Source of the DNA: Circinella minor | Taxonomy: Eukaryota > Mucoromycota > Mucoromycetes > Mucorales > Lichtheimiaceae | NCBI GenBank assembly: GCA_016758965.1 | Contig: JAEPRB010000027.1 | Coordinates: 124,001-188,000, forward strand | DNA: 64,000 bases | Direction of reading: 5' to 3' | Shown here: piece by piece, positions 1-13,504 of the stretch | Layout: each line of letters begins with the position of its first letter | Position numbering within the stretch: the first letter of the stretch is position 1 | Program-made: the position numbers and the translations under genes | The notes under the pieces: model-generated | What the model was told of the DNA's origin: nothing | Seen by the model: the letters and a program-made list of their open reading frames with translations, nothing else | Databases searched by the model: none

Positions 1-421
1 ACCTCGGAATAAGTTGTGAACCTGTATCTTTTTTTTTTCTTGACAATTCATCTAAAAGGAATCATTATGTCAACAGAAAAGAAAAAAAAAACCTTGAAAA
101 TGACAGGCGTGAGGATATTATGAAAACCTAAATCTGAAACGACCATGGTTGCCACGCAACACCCAACCTCCCCCTGCCCCTTTAGCACTAAAGAGAAGTT
201 CCAGGGCCGAGCATGAGAGAAAAATGAGAGAATGAGCACCCAAATGCATCAATTTGAAACAAAAGAAAGCGACGTGATTCGTCATGAAAGTTCCGACTTT
301 TTTTTTGCAAAAGAAGATAAAAGGTTGACGTATATAGAAAAGTATATATTTCTTTTTCCCACTCTTTTTTTTTTTTCTCTCTTTTTTTTTCTTAATATTT
401 TTATTTAAATAAAACTATATT
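1..421 (+). promoter_or_regulatory. Upstream region of the subtilisin gene
   Basis: No convincing gene. The last ~110 bases hold TATA-like stretches (around 330-350) followed by a long pyrimidine-rich leader of T and C runs up to the ATG at 422. That is the usual look of promoters in this window. The short open frame on the minus strand (48-239) has no recognisable features. Confidence 0.4.
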
Positions 422-2094
<1,673 letters not shown>

Positions 2095-4381
2095 ATAAGT
2101 TATTTTTTTTCCCCAATTATTGTTTTGATACAAATAGAATAAGATTCTATATAAATCATTCCTTTTTTCCCCCTTTTTTCTTTTTACCATTTTCTGTGTC
2201 TATTTCTTGTATTGTTTCTTTTTTATTTCTCTTTTTTTTTCCCTCTTTTGTTATGTATACATTCCAGTTAGTAAGCTTGCTCACCACACCCGCGTTTCAA
2301 CTGTTTGTTTTTCTTTTTTTTTTTTTCTTTTTTTTTTCTCTTTCTAACAAATCTTTTATTTTGAACTATATATATATATATATATATAAATTTCTGAAAC
2401 TTTTATACGTACATAATTATTTTTCTCATAAGTTTCAGCTTTGAAAAAAAAAAGATTATATGATGACTTGGGTACGACTTTATCCGAAATAATGGTTGAT
2501 AATGATACGTAGTTATATTCACATCCTATGTTTGATCTTGATTACTTTCAGCAATGTATATGTAATCATAATATAAACCAAAGTATTTAAGATGCACATA
2601 TATGCTTTCTTTAACTATTACTTTTTTTTTTCTCGAAAAACATGATCATTTTACCTTTAAAAAATGAATCGTGATTCTAGGAAAACAATCTTGCAATAAA
2701 GCCCCTTATATATACACACATATATATATGCAGTCCAAGTATGTTATTATGAGATTACTTTTAATAAATATCTATCGAGTTTTAGGCCATGACCAAAATT
2801 TCCAAAAATGGTGTTGCCTCGATTCTTTTCACTTGCGCTTTGTTGAAGTTGAACGAGCATACAAACATTTGATTTTTTTCAAACTAGAATATTCAACTAT
2901 TAATTCCGATCTATACTAGGTCATATATAATTTTGGTAAAATTTCATTTACTTTCCATCGTTGGCGTGATGAAATTCTTGCTTGTGGATTTCCATGGTGA
3001 TATGGCATGATCATTTGATCAAAGTATTACTCTTTTTTTCATATTTGCTCATATAGCACCATTTATTGAAGAGCGCGCGTTGGAAATTCAAGAAGGAAAA
3101 TAGTACAGGAGAAATATTAGATATGACCATTGAAGGATGCGTTCACAATTTGTGTTCTTTTTGATAGTAGTACGCGTAGTAGATGAGTACCCTTACAACG
3201 GCAAAAAATGGATAAGGCGATGTATTATAAGATAGTTTCATTAACAATGATGGATTATTGTATTCGTCACGTGTAATGAATAATATAAATATTTGACTGC
3301 ATTGAAATAATTAAATTGAGAATCGAAGAAGTCAGTGAGATATAAATCTATATCCAAAAAAATTGTATATTTCATTTTCAATTTGACACGTTTGATAGAT
3401 GTTTCTAGTTTTACACACTTCAGTGTTTTCGAACCTGATTTTCACTTATTCGTGATGCTTATATCTGTTACATTTTAACTCGCTCATGTCACTCTGAAGG
3501 TTCTTCCAAGCAATATAAATGATAATGACAAACTGAAAATCATTTTTCAGCGGTCTTTCCTAATTTGACTTATTTGTAGATCCTTGTAATACGCCACCGC
3601 AGGAATTTAGCAATAAGCAATAAATAGGACTTGGCAACACTTGTTATATGATAACTCATTGATGTGATGAAAGAGAGTAGTTTGAAATAAATCCACGGAA
3701 TGATCAATATTGCCCGCCGGCAATAACTATTGACAATGTAACTTCAACAACTATCTTCTATAAATATCCCCATATATGATCCAGTAACTTGAGAAAAGTT
3801 GTCTGAATTAACTTTGGGATAGTAACCACCAATGCAATGAACTATCCAGTTTTCTATTCCAGTAAATACATGAACCCTGTGTACAGCCGTATAACTATTG
3901 ATATAATGGACAAAATAAATCTTCATAGGATTTACGTATCATCACTGTAAGTGCTTAATGCTAAGGGTTGAATTTGACTATTATCATATAATGGCTTTCT
4001 TTTATTACAATCCCTATTGGATTCTTAGTTATATTAGGATTTACTTATAGCTACATGTATTTTAACAGCTAAACACTTTTAACTCTATTAGCCTTAATAA
4101 AATATCACCAAAAAAAAAAAAAGATGCTACTAAACAATAGCTACTTAAAAAATATTTTCAAAAGGTTTGTCAAGCATATTAAAAAAAAATACGGTTTTTG
4201 AAACAATGGGATGCATCAAAAAAAAAGAAATTTTGACAGCTTTGCTTAGCTGAGATTTTTTTTTTCAGCGGTAAAAAAAAAAAAAAAAAAGGTGTGACTT
4301 GCTAAGCCGTTGGAGAAGCTTTTCTTGAGCGACGAGAAAAATTTTTTTGCTCCCTCTCTTTCTACCCGTCGGTGCTGTACT
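2095..4381. other. Gene-poor intergenic DNA
   Basis: No supportable gene. The sequence is AT-rich with T-runs and (TA)n around 2365-2388. A 60-codon open frame on the minus strand at 3744-3926 has an unremarkable composition and no partner exon I could find. The last ~100 bases are pyrimidine-rich and form the RPL7 promoter/leader. Confidence 0.4.
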
Positions 4382-5951
4382 ATGGTCGCTTAGTAAGTTG
4401 CCATGTTCAATGGTCTTCATTCGTTAGCAAGTCGTATTCCATATTATCCATTGTGAAAGAATATAAACCATTGTATTGTTTGTAAATCACATTTTGGTTT
4501 TTTACATTTTAAAAAAAAATACTCTATTTTTTTTTTTTTTACAATGCTTTCTTCTTCTCCTCCCCTTGATCGGCAATCATCGGTAGCACGCTTATATATA
4601 TATATTATACAACTATACGCGCCTATTTATTATACAATTTTTTTTTTTTATATTTTATTTAAAATATTTTTTTTTTTCATATTTTTTCTTATTTTGGATT
4701 TATGGATATTGCGAATCGATTGCAACGATTGAAGAAACCAAAGAACACAAAAAAAATTTTTTTTTTTGAACAATAATTCGAATTTTTTTTTATTAACTTT
4801 TAAATTTTTTTTTCTTATTATAGCACTGTTCCTACCGTCAAGGACGTCGAAGTCCCCGAGACTCTTTTGAAGAAGCAAAAGGCTGATGCCAAGGCTGCCG
4901 AAAAGGCTACTGCTGACAAGGCTGCCCTCAAGAAGGCAAGTATTTATATATATATATATATTAATTTTTGGGAGAAAGGGAAGAACATTATCATAGAATA
5001 AAGGATTTTACGTCTTTAATGATGACAATTTTGGGTTCCCACCCATTTGACTAGCGAAGCGATGCTGTCATAAATATACCATCTTTCGGGACTGATATAA
5101 AGACGTTTTAAAATTCTAATTCTATGATCGTGTGGTTGTGTGGTTGTGTAAAAATCTTTTGTTTTTTACATTTAAAAAAAAATTTTTTTTGTGCTAACAT
5201 TGTCATTTTTATTAATGAATAATAGGCTAAGATTGTCCGTCGCCGTCAATACGTTAAGCGCGCTGCCAAGCACGCCCGCGAGTACAAGGCCACTGAACAA
5301 AAGGAAATTGACCTTAAGCGTCAATCCAAGGCTAATGGCAGCTACTACGTTCCTGCCCAGCCTAAGCTTGCCTTCGTTGTCCGTATCCGTGGTATCAACA
5401 ACATCGCTCCTAAGCCCCGCAAGGTCTTGCAATTGTTGCGTCTTCTTCAAATCAACAACGGTGTCTTTGTCCGTTTGAACAAGGCTACCCTTGAGATGCT
5501 CCAACTTATCCAACCCTATGTCACCTATGGTTACCCCAACTTGAAGACCATCCGTGAACTCGTCTACAAGCGTGGTCACGCCAAGGTTAACAAGCAACGT
5601 ATTGCTCTCCATGACAACGCCATCATTGAAAAGGCTCTTGGCAAGTACGATATCATCTGTGTTGAAGATTTGATCCACGAAATTGCTACCGTTGGTCCTC
5701 ACTTCAAGGAAGCCAACAACTTCTTGTGGCCCTTCAAGTTGTCTAACCCCAACAACATGTGGCACACCCGCAAGTTCAACCACTTTATCCAAGTAAGTAT
5801 TTTTTTTTTGTCTTTTTTCAAATGTTTTTTTTTTGTTTTTGAGCTTCAGTGATCGTTTTACTAATAATTGTTTTCTTTTTTTTAAATTTAGGGTGGTGAC
5901 TACGGTAACCGTGAAGCTTTCATTAATAACTTGGTTCAATCCATGAACTAA
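4382..5951 (+). CDS. RPL7: 60S ribosomal protein L7 (uL30)
   Basis: Exons 4382-4392, 4824-4935, 5226-5792 and 5892-5951 give 249 residues, the normal length for eukaryotic L7. The body has the basic N-terminal extension ([12 protein letters not shown]), the uL30 core ([22 protein letters not shown]) and the conserved C-terminal block from [16 protein letters not shown]. The first exon is only 11 nt. I chose ATG 4382 because GCTTA|GTAAGT is a perfect donor and is the only one I found with the right phase to meet CACTGTTCC at 4824. Intron 2 begins with GC (AAG|GCAAGT) and carries a box C/D snoRNA. Codons are strongly optimised (AAG, GTC, CTT, GGT), unlike most neighbours, as expected for a highly expressed gene. 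The first exon is an inference; the rest is secure. Confidence 0.93.
5011..5105 (+). ncRNA. Box C/D snoRNA in RPL7 intron 2 (snR39/snR39b/snR59-like)
   Basis: The RNA lies wholly inside intron 2 of RPL7 (4936-5225). An 8-bp terminal stem is formed by CGTCTTTA (5011-5018) and TAAAGACG (5098-5105). It encloses a C box ATGATGA (5019-5025) and a D box CTGA (5092-5095). Just upstream of the D box, ACCATCTTTCGGG (5078-5090) is antisense to the conserved 25S/28S rRNA segment CCCGAAAGATGGT. By the D+5 rule the methylated base would be the G of CCCG, equivalent to yeast Gm805; yeast Am807 is two bases further on. In yeast, snR39 and snR59 lie in introns of the RPL7A and RPL7B genes, so host and guide are both conserved. 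A clear C'/D' pair was not assigned. Confidence 0.9.
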
Positions 5952-6684
5952 ATTAAATAGTTTGTAGATGTTTTGTTACCGGAACATTTGGCAATAAAAC
6001 GTGCAGCTCTTTGTTATTCATATATATTTTGTTTTTGATGTGTGTTATATTGTTTTATTACTATGACTAGTATGGTTCTGGGGCGGTGTCTGGGCTATAG
6101 CAGCTTTTTATTTTTTTATGTGAAAAAATGAAAGGAATTGAAAGTGAATACTGATAAAGTATTTATCTTATTTTCGATCTAAAAAAAAGTTTACTCTTGA
6201 ATTGTTTATATATTTTAGTATATTAACAGGAATTTATGCTTGGCTATTCTATTATTTTTTAAGTCAAACAAAATTTTTACATGTGTTCATTGTATAAGCA
6301 GTCCAACTATGAAATATCCGCTTCTGGTTTTTTTCTTTTTTTTTGGGCGTGCATATGTTTTATATATACTTTTGTTATATACACTATATAACTCAACTGT
6401 TTTTTATTTTTATTTTATATAACCTGCTGAACAGTAAAACGTGAACTGATACAACACTACCAGCACATAATATACCCTTATGATAATTTAAATTTCTTTA
6501 TGAGCGTGATATAAGAAAAATTGTCACCAAATATGAGATCCACATATGATATATGAGCTTGATGTAATATATACTATTACATATATATTAGGTGGGAAAT
6601 GCATGAAATAATAATAGTAATAAAAAGGTACAGAGACTGCTGTTGAAAAAGCATTATTTTTATTTAGTTTAACCTTATCAACAG
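5952..6684. other. RPL7 3' flank and AT-rich spacer
   Basis: The RPL7 3' UTR carries AATAAA-like signals (ACAATAAAAC region near 5990). The remainder is AT-rich with no coding pattern on either strand. An open frame at 6240-6422 is T-rich and unconvincing. Confidence 0.35.
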
Positions 6685-7259
6685 CTAGGTAATGTATTTA
6701 ATAAGAGATCTATTTTCATCAAACACATTAAATATAGTTGCATCAACTGTTCCTAGAACTTGAATGAAGCCACCTGCAGTACAGTTGATATAATGTCTTT
6801 CTCCATGTGTTATTCCCCGGTTTTTTGAAACAGATATCTATTACATATTATATTAAAAAAAAAAACCAAAATAATAATAATATCGATATACGTATATATA
6901 TAATGATTAATTTACCCAAAACCCCACAGTATTATTTCGTTGTTTATTTGAATTACACGTAAAATGATCATAAGGACAACATTCTTTTTCATCTGGTCGA
7001 ATATGAGCTTGTTTAAAACGATGACTATAGAGAAGAAATTTTTTCAACAGAATGGTTAGCATTCTTAATTGTTTAATTATTAATGTATCAATAATAATAT
7101 TAAAATGTGTTACCTTTCCTCAATATGATATGCTATACCATGTATTTGTTTAACAGCCAATTCAACGTCACCGTCTATTTCATTATAAATACAAAAAGAA
7201 GAGGTATTTGGGAGAAGTGACAAAAGGACAAAAAAAAGGACTAATAATCGACAAGTCAT
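6685..7259 (-). CDS. Small secreted cysteine protein, copy A
   Basis: Not recognised as a named family. Exons on the minus strand, 7259-7114, 7024-6916 and 6837-6685, join in phase (2, then 0) to give 135 residues. An N-terminal signal peptide (MTCRLLVLFFVLLSLLP) is followed by FCIYN, a central KECCPYD block with a further Cys (TCNSN), NTVGFW at the second intron and a third-exon block ITHGERHYINCTAGGF. The mature chain has five cysteines. Copy B at 36145-36773 shares the same signal peptide and exon layout, with identical 109-nt middle exons, intron phases and Cys positions, so this is a real gene rather than a chance frame. Export to the cell surface or medium is inferred. No enzymatic motif is seen. 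Confidence 0.8.
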
Positions 7260-7916
7260 AGTTCTAAAATATGTTGAAGGCTCAAGTTAATTAATTTAGT
7301 GGTGATCAAAAAGTTGTGCATTTTTATATATCTTGAAAATATACTCAAGGTTATTATTGTTTGTCGATATAAATAATAATATTCATTGTTTACATAACCA
7401 GCAAACTCATACTATATAAAAAAAATTAAGGGGGGGGGATTTGACTTTTGATATTAAAGACAAAAAACCTTTGTATAACTCGAAACTTTCGAATTCTTTT
7501 TATAGGAATTTCTTCTCATCGAATAGCAAACGGAGTACTACAACGTTCTCGTTTGTTTACATATAGTATTTTCATTGTCTAGTACATATGTTCCGTGATT
7601 TTTTTTTGGGGGGTTGGGGGAGAGTGATGGATGTTTAAGAAGGAAATGCAGGGAATGATATCATAAAGTAAGATGATGGGTACGTACAAAGAAATGTTTT
7701 TTTTTTGTAAAGTTTATTTTATGTACAATGCAACAAAAACATCATATAAACTACGTTGTTTAAACGAAATAATAAAAAAAAAATACAGTACAGTATGACT
7801 TTGAAAGATTTATGTTTCTTTTTCTTATTTTTATATAGTAGCAAGAAGAATCACATATTTTATTTTATTTTATATATGTTATTTTAAATTTAAATTATTA
7901 TAAATGGATAAATTAA
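7260..7916. other. Spacer between cysteine protein A and the arabinofuranosidase
   Basis: AT-rich. It includes the promoter of cysteine protein A (TATATAA-like sequence near 7410), a G-run (7431-7438) and G-rich stretches near 7610-7625, plus the 3' flank of the arabinofuranosidase gene. No gene seen. Confidence 0.35.
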
Positions 7917-10900
7917 TTAACTATCAATCTTCATAGTTAAAACAGTAGCTGAATAAGGTTCAAAAGTATATCCAAATTGATTTTGATGTCTGATATGGAA
8001 AGTGTTCTTTTTAGGAACAATCGTATCTGGAGACTCAAGCGTGTTTTCATCATTAAGACCACCAGAAATAAAGGTAGCATTACCATAGTTCAAAACCTTA
8101 AGACCCTTCAAATTAAAGTTAACAGGTTGAGGTGCTGGATCAAGATTGATTACCTACGTATAGTAAAATAATAAACAAATAATATTAGATGTGTCATTAT
8201 TATTACTACTATCTACATATTACGTAATAGATAATAATTTTTTTTACCTTGACATAAATTTCATTTAATTCCTTGTTGGATCCTGCTACCCAATAAAGAG
8301 GATTAAAACCTCCTTCTTCAGCATCAATCTGCAAAATAGTGTCAGAATCTACGTAGATAATAATAGTACCAATAATAAAAAAAGGTGAATTGAACAATGT
8401 ACGTAACCATTTTCTTTTTTGTATGTTTTGCTTAATTAATATTCACTTACGATGTGTGCTGTACATTTGAAAGATATAATAGAATGGAGCAACAACGACA
8501 CTGTTTGTATCAAAATGAATCATATCTAATATATAACGTAGGATTATATTTAGTTACGTAGTTTTAATTAAATTATTTATATATAAAGGCATCTACAATG
8601 GCATACCAGGATTCCATTGTTCTTGATCAAGACGTTTCATGGCTGGTGCATAAGCAATCATCTTGACAAAATCAGAATTTCTTTCTAAGCCTGTAATAAA
8701 GACACCATCGGCTAAAGCGGCTTGTAAATTAGCAGGGCTAGTACCACAACATCCTGCAGTATTGGTTGCAAACTATTAGGTTAAATATACAAATTTTAGT
8801 ACAAATATCATTAATTATTAATTTTATGATCATCAATAAATAATTCTAACCTCTATATTAAAATTGTAACAAAGATTTACGTATAATTATATATAAGAAA
8901 AAGAGTAAATATGTACGTAGTCAAGTGTTATTAATTAGTTATTCTAATACTTTATTTATACGAATTTACAAAAAAAAAAAAAAAAAATCGTCAAATGTAA
9001 TATATTCTTTTCTTCTTACCTCCAACAAAAATACCAGATCCATTTCCACTACGAGCATAATTATCATAATAATCAAAATTGGAGATCATTTCATCAGTAG
9101 TCATCTAACAATAGTAAATATAGTGTTTATATAGTTAGTATAACATTGTACTTTATAATAACTCTCTCATTTTTTATAAATTAAAATAAAAAAAATTTAT
9201 TGTTTCTTACATAATAATGATCATCAATCAAGTCCCAAGGTCGAGATTTTTGAGCAGCAGTTGAAATAATAGTCTTGTCTGGATATTTTTCATGAATGGC
9301 ATCATAATAAGCCTTGTAACGATAATCATAAGTAGTACTAAACCAATCTTCATTACCAATTTCAATCATATCAATCTTGAATGGTTCTTCACGACCATGT
9401 CCAGCACGAAGCTTTCCAAATTTAGTTGAGGAATCGCCTAAAAGATATTCTAATTCATCCAAAGCATCTTGTACAAAGGGACCCAGTTCATCTTTAGGGA
9501 CAGAATCACCTTGAAGACTATATCCAGCATAAAGATCAAGAATAGGTTCCATGTTCATATCTAAATAATACGTAATATTGGGTAAATACAATAATATAAA
9601 TTTGTTAGTGTAAAAAAGAAGAAAAACAAAAACAATGAATTCTTAAACGATACCATTTGTTAGTCAATTTGAAAAATAAATTATTATTTTACCTTCAATC
9701 TAAAATGTAAATATCGGAATTATGTATTGATATGTATACATAATATGAATTAGTTATTATCGGTTATAAGCTCAATCACACACACACACACGTATTATAT
9801 AAATAGTTACCATGTACATGTAATCAAGAAGACCTTGACCGTTTGTGTTCCAATATGTCCAATCACCTAATCTTCCCCGACGTTCTTCCAAAGGACCGAT
9901 AGTTTCATTCCACTTCCAACGTGTATCAATTGTTTGACCTTCCAGATTATTACCTCCAGGGAATCTATATGATAATTTAACATTATGAATGATTACATAT
10001 ATTAAAAAAAAAAAGGTTCAACATTAACATCCACTAAAGTTTGTGGTGTTGTGTACACGTCATCTAATTATATATTCAATTTTTTTTTTTTTACTATTAC
10101 CTAAAGAATTTAGGTTTTAAATCAACAAGTGTTTCCGCAATATCGGTTCGAAGTCCATTCTCACGACCTTTATAAGTCTCACCAAACAAGGAAAATACTT
10201 GGAACCAAATAGAATGATCTACAGCTTCTTTTGAATCCACTGAAATTGCAAATACATTATCAATAGAAGATGCTTGGATATCTTTGGGAGATAATGTCAC
10301 TTCAAACTTTTGAAAATCTTTCGATAAACCATCAATTTGAGCGGAAGCAAGAACCCCACCTCCTGATTTTTCTAAAGTAATATTTAATGGACCAGAATAA
10401 CCATCGGATTTGGCAAAGAAACTAGCCTTGTAGGATTCATCAGGTTGGACGCGAAGACCCCACCAACCTTTATTTAAGAAACCGGCACGACCCGAGGATG
10501 ACTCTAATTCTTTAATATCAAGACGTAATGCATTGGTATTGACATCATTTAAACCGACATTTGTATCCAATGTAATAGATGCTTTGGTTCCTTCTTCAAT
10601 GATGTTCCAGAATTCGAGATCAGGGTTACCACCCGTATCATTGGCTTGGAAATTCCAATTACGAAGCATTTGACCATAAAGTGCACTATCCCCACATCGA
10701 TTAATGTCTTCATACATGAGCTATATTATTGTTATGTATATAACTGTTAGTGTCATATTCTTTCTTTTTTATATAGATGATAAATTTGATATGAAGAGAG
10801 AGATGTGGGTATATCAATAACATACACCATAAAGAATTGGCGAACTTGAGTTACCAGGAACATCATTTCGAATGGTCAATGATAATGCAGAAACCTGCTG

Positions 10901-11071
10901 TATAAATATAGAAGATGCTAATAACAAACTAGCAGCAATTGAAAGACTAGGAAGAAACTACATATATATAATATATAAAGAACGATGAAACAAAAAAAAA
11001 AAAAAAAGAGTTGTTGTCAATTGTCTTACTTTTATAATAATTGATTTTGTTTATAAATTTATTACCTTCAT
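7917..11071 (-). CDS. Secreted alpha-L-arabinofuranosidase, GH51 (frame break at one exon junction)
   Basis: Minus-strand exons: 11071-11066 (ATGAAG only), 10957-10826, 10720-10101, 9964-9811, 9699-9693 (7-nt microexon), 9560-9211, 9104-9020, 8772-8607, 8525-8451, 8348-8248 and 8153-7917; about 644 residues. Signal peptide about residues 1-26 ([15 protein letters not shown]). A carbohydrate-binding-like region covers about 50-230, followed by the GH51 TIM barrel (FPGGNNLEG at about 254). EIGNED carries the presumed acid/base Glu at about 377. The C-terminal beta-sandwich ends in [11 protein letters not shown]51 enzymes release arabinose from arabinan and arabinoxylan. At the 9020/8772 junction ([13 protein letters not shown]) canonical GT-AG splicing is 2 nt short, just where the nucleophile Glu (expected GEF) should be coded. 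All other joins are in phase. Confidence 0.88.
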
Positions 11072-12976
11072 ATTATTATTATTATTATTTTAATAGATGT
11101 AGAAAATAAGAAGAAAGAAAAAAAAAAAGAGAAAAGAACCTAATCAAATGTAATATAAATTTTATCACAACAACCATATATATATAATACAATCTTTTTT
11201 TTTTGTTCCATCATGCATCATTTATAAACTGTTATGTAAGCTCTTTATGACATGTTTAAATTGTGAACAGTAAAACCAAAGAAATGGACATAAGAAAGTT
11301 CCCCGCGGTTTGATTAGTTTACTCCAAAATGGAATGGACAGAATGAAATGTGAAATATATCCTTGGTTTATTCGGAGACGAATTGAAACATAATGCATTA
11401 TTTTAATAACATCAATGCTGTCCGTGGGTAATAATTTTACACCTTATAATTCTATATAAATGTCATTGACCGGATAATATGTACTTAAGGAGTATATATT
11501 GTATAAAAAAAAAAAAAGAAGTGATTGGATGCTATATACACAGAATTTTCCCCATGGGGAAATCATTCCTAATATATGTAAAAATTCACAGAAAAATTAA
11601 ATATTGCTTTTATTGTGAAACTATGGCTTCAAAAACCATTTTTTTTGTTCTCTCTCTACGGACAGTCCAATAAAAACCGATTGAAACTTGTCTTGACATA
11701 CATGGATTAATAATAATATAGTGATATGTATAAATAGTAATCTATATTTCATTACATAAATTATACAATTTATTAGAACGAACAAATAGGTTACCATTTT
11801 GAAGTTATGTACAATACATAATTTATAAAACAAGAAGAAAAAGATCACAAAACAGTAATTTAGTGGGAGATCTATTTACTTTTAGAATAGTGCGTGTGTG
11901 TGTGTGTGTGTGTGTGTGTATTATGAAAGAATATTAGAAAAGAAAAGTCAAAAGTCCCCATTTTGTTGCTAAGTTTTCTAAACAAATCTATTCATTTCGT
12001 AAAAAAACAACAACACAATGTAACTTACAAATATACTTTATAATATATTTAGTTGGTAATTATGTTTAAAGATTGTTATATCATTTTTTCTACATAGCTT
12101 TATATATATCAAGAAGGTTCATCGATAATTCTTGTTGTCATAACAACAACGTCAAAATGGTTTTTGACAATTTAGTTTAGTTTTTCGCTTTCTACTTTAT
12201 TCGGATTATTCAATTTCTCCGGTAAGACGAAGGAAAAAAAAAACAAGGGCAATAAACATGTAAAATATCCCGAAATTCTATTATATTTCTTGATTGTTAT
12301 TATATATTATAGACTAATTTTCTTTAATTATTATTATTATTATTATTTTTGCGGTTTTAAATATATACGTAAATGTAAGTGATATTTCATTATCATATTC
12401 AATTTATCATATACTAATATATGATATACGTAGTTTTTCTCTTTTTTATTTTATTCATTTACTCTCGTCGGAAGGAAAGGAAGAATCATTCAGTGTAACG
12501 TTTGTTTTGGAGAATCTTACTCTTATTATTTTCTTCCGAGATCTTCATATGCAATTTCTCCTTTGTATACTTGTTATATATATATATCTCCCGAAGTATA
12601 CAGGAACATATGTATTAAGAGTTTTTTTTTGTTTTTGTTTTGTTTGTACTATGGAACAAAATCCAAACTTATGGCACAAAGATGTAAATTTGATGCATAA
12701 TACAGAGTTAAGAAGTAAATTTCTTTTGTAGTAAAATAATCCAAGAGTATTAAAATAATAACTTTTATTTCCATTCTATTTATCAACTTTTTATATCCTT
12801 AAAATTAACAATTTAAACAAGTATTAGTAATATGATTAATATTTGTTATCACAAAAAAAAATGATCGAGAATGTGACAAGCTTTATTACTACAAAGTAAA
12901 GGATATACAAAAAAGAAATATTAAACATTTTGGGAGTATTTTAGAGGTTAATGGTATGTTATTTTGTTTAAATGTA
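11072..12976. other. Intergenic region with a (GT)n microsatellite
   Basis: The upstream flank of the arabinofuranosidase gene lies at the left. A (GT)n run spans about 11891-11919. A CCGCGG motif lies near 11303. The rest is AT-rich, with open frames (11479-11673, 12507-12731) that show no domain, coding bias or splice partner. No gene supported. Confidence 0.4.
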
Positions 12977-13504
12977 TCATTTACTACTACTACTACCACT
13001 AGCACTAGCATTATTGTTATTATCATCTTGTTGTATCACTATATTGGATGTTATAGGAGGTTCTTCACCAAACTTTGCTACATATGCAGCATGTTTAACT
13101 TGTTCAAGTCCCTATTATTAAACTGGCATTAAGAAAAACCCTTCTTAATTCCGATCTCCATATATATATATATATATTACCTTATTTATAACATATTTTT
13201 TACAAATAAAACACCAAACAGATAAATCACTATAACTTAAACAAACTGAATGATCTTTTGTATTTAAAAAATGGTCAAGCATATGTCCATGAACATAACG
13301 TGAACAAAGAATAGTAGAACAACTTAAACATTGCCAATTTTCTTTAAGTTCATTACATTCTTGACAAGGTGTATCAATAAAAACTTTAGAAGAAATATTG
13401 GTTGGAATATGTGGACATGTTGTAATTGGTTTTACTGCAAATCCAACATCTTGACGATTTAATTGTTCTTGAAGTTGTTGTGCAAGTTCACTATCTTTTT
13501 CCAT
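12977..13504 (-). CDS. Stand-alone zinc-finger UBP (BUZ) domain protein
   Basis: Minus-strand exons 13504-13181 and 13111-12977 join in phase 0 to give 152 residues. Nearly the whole chain is one ZnF-UBP domain. A CPHIP start, CQECNELKENWQCLSC, CSRYVHGHMLDHF and HSVCLSYSDLSVWCFICKKYV give the usual set of Cys/His zinc ligands and the conserved W. A helix rich in Q and E precedes it, and the tail is low-complexity (NNNN, ASASGSSSS). In known proteins this fold binds the free C-terminal Gly-Gly of ubiquitin, as in HDAC6 and USP5/USP16. No deacetylase or protease domain is attached, so it may act as a ubiquitin-binding adaptor; that is inference. It is divergent from CDC73, with starts 188 bp apart. 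Confidence 0.85.

Noticed and set aside
3744..3926. A 60-codon minus-strand frame with Cys and Gly
   Set aside because: No signal peptide, splice partner, paralogue in the window or recognisable domain.
4544..4732. ATG at 4544 as the RPL7 start
   Set aside because: Its only nearby donor (TCG|GTAGCA) ends in phase 0 and cannot join CACTGTTCC in frame, whereas ATG 4382 with GTAAGT fits.
5172..5939. A 255-codon frame antisense to RPL7
   Set aside because: Same codon-bias artefact; it crosses the real RPL7 introns.
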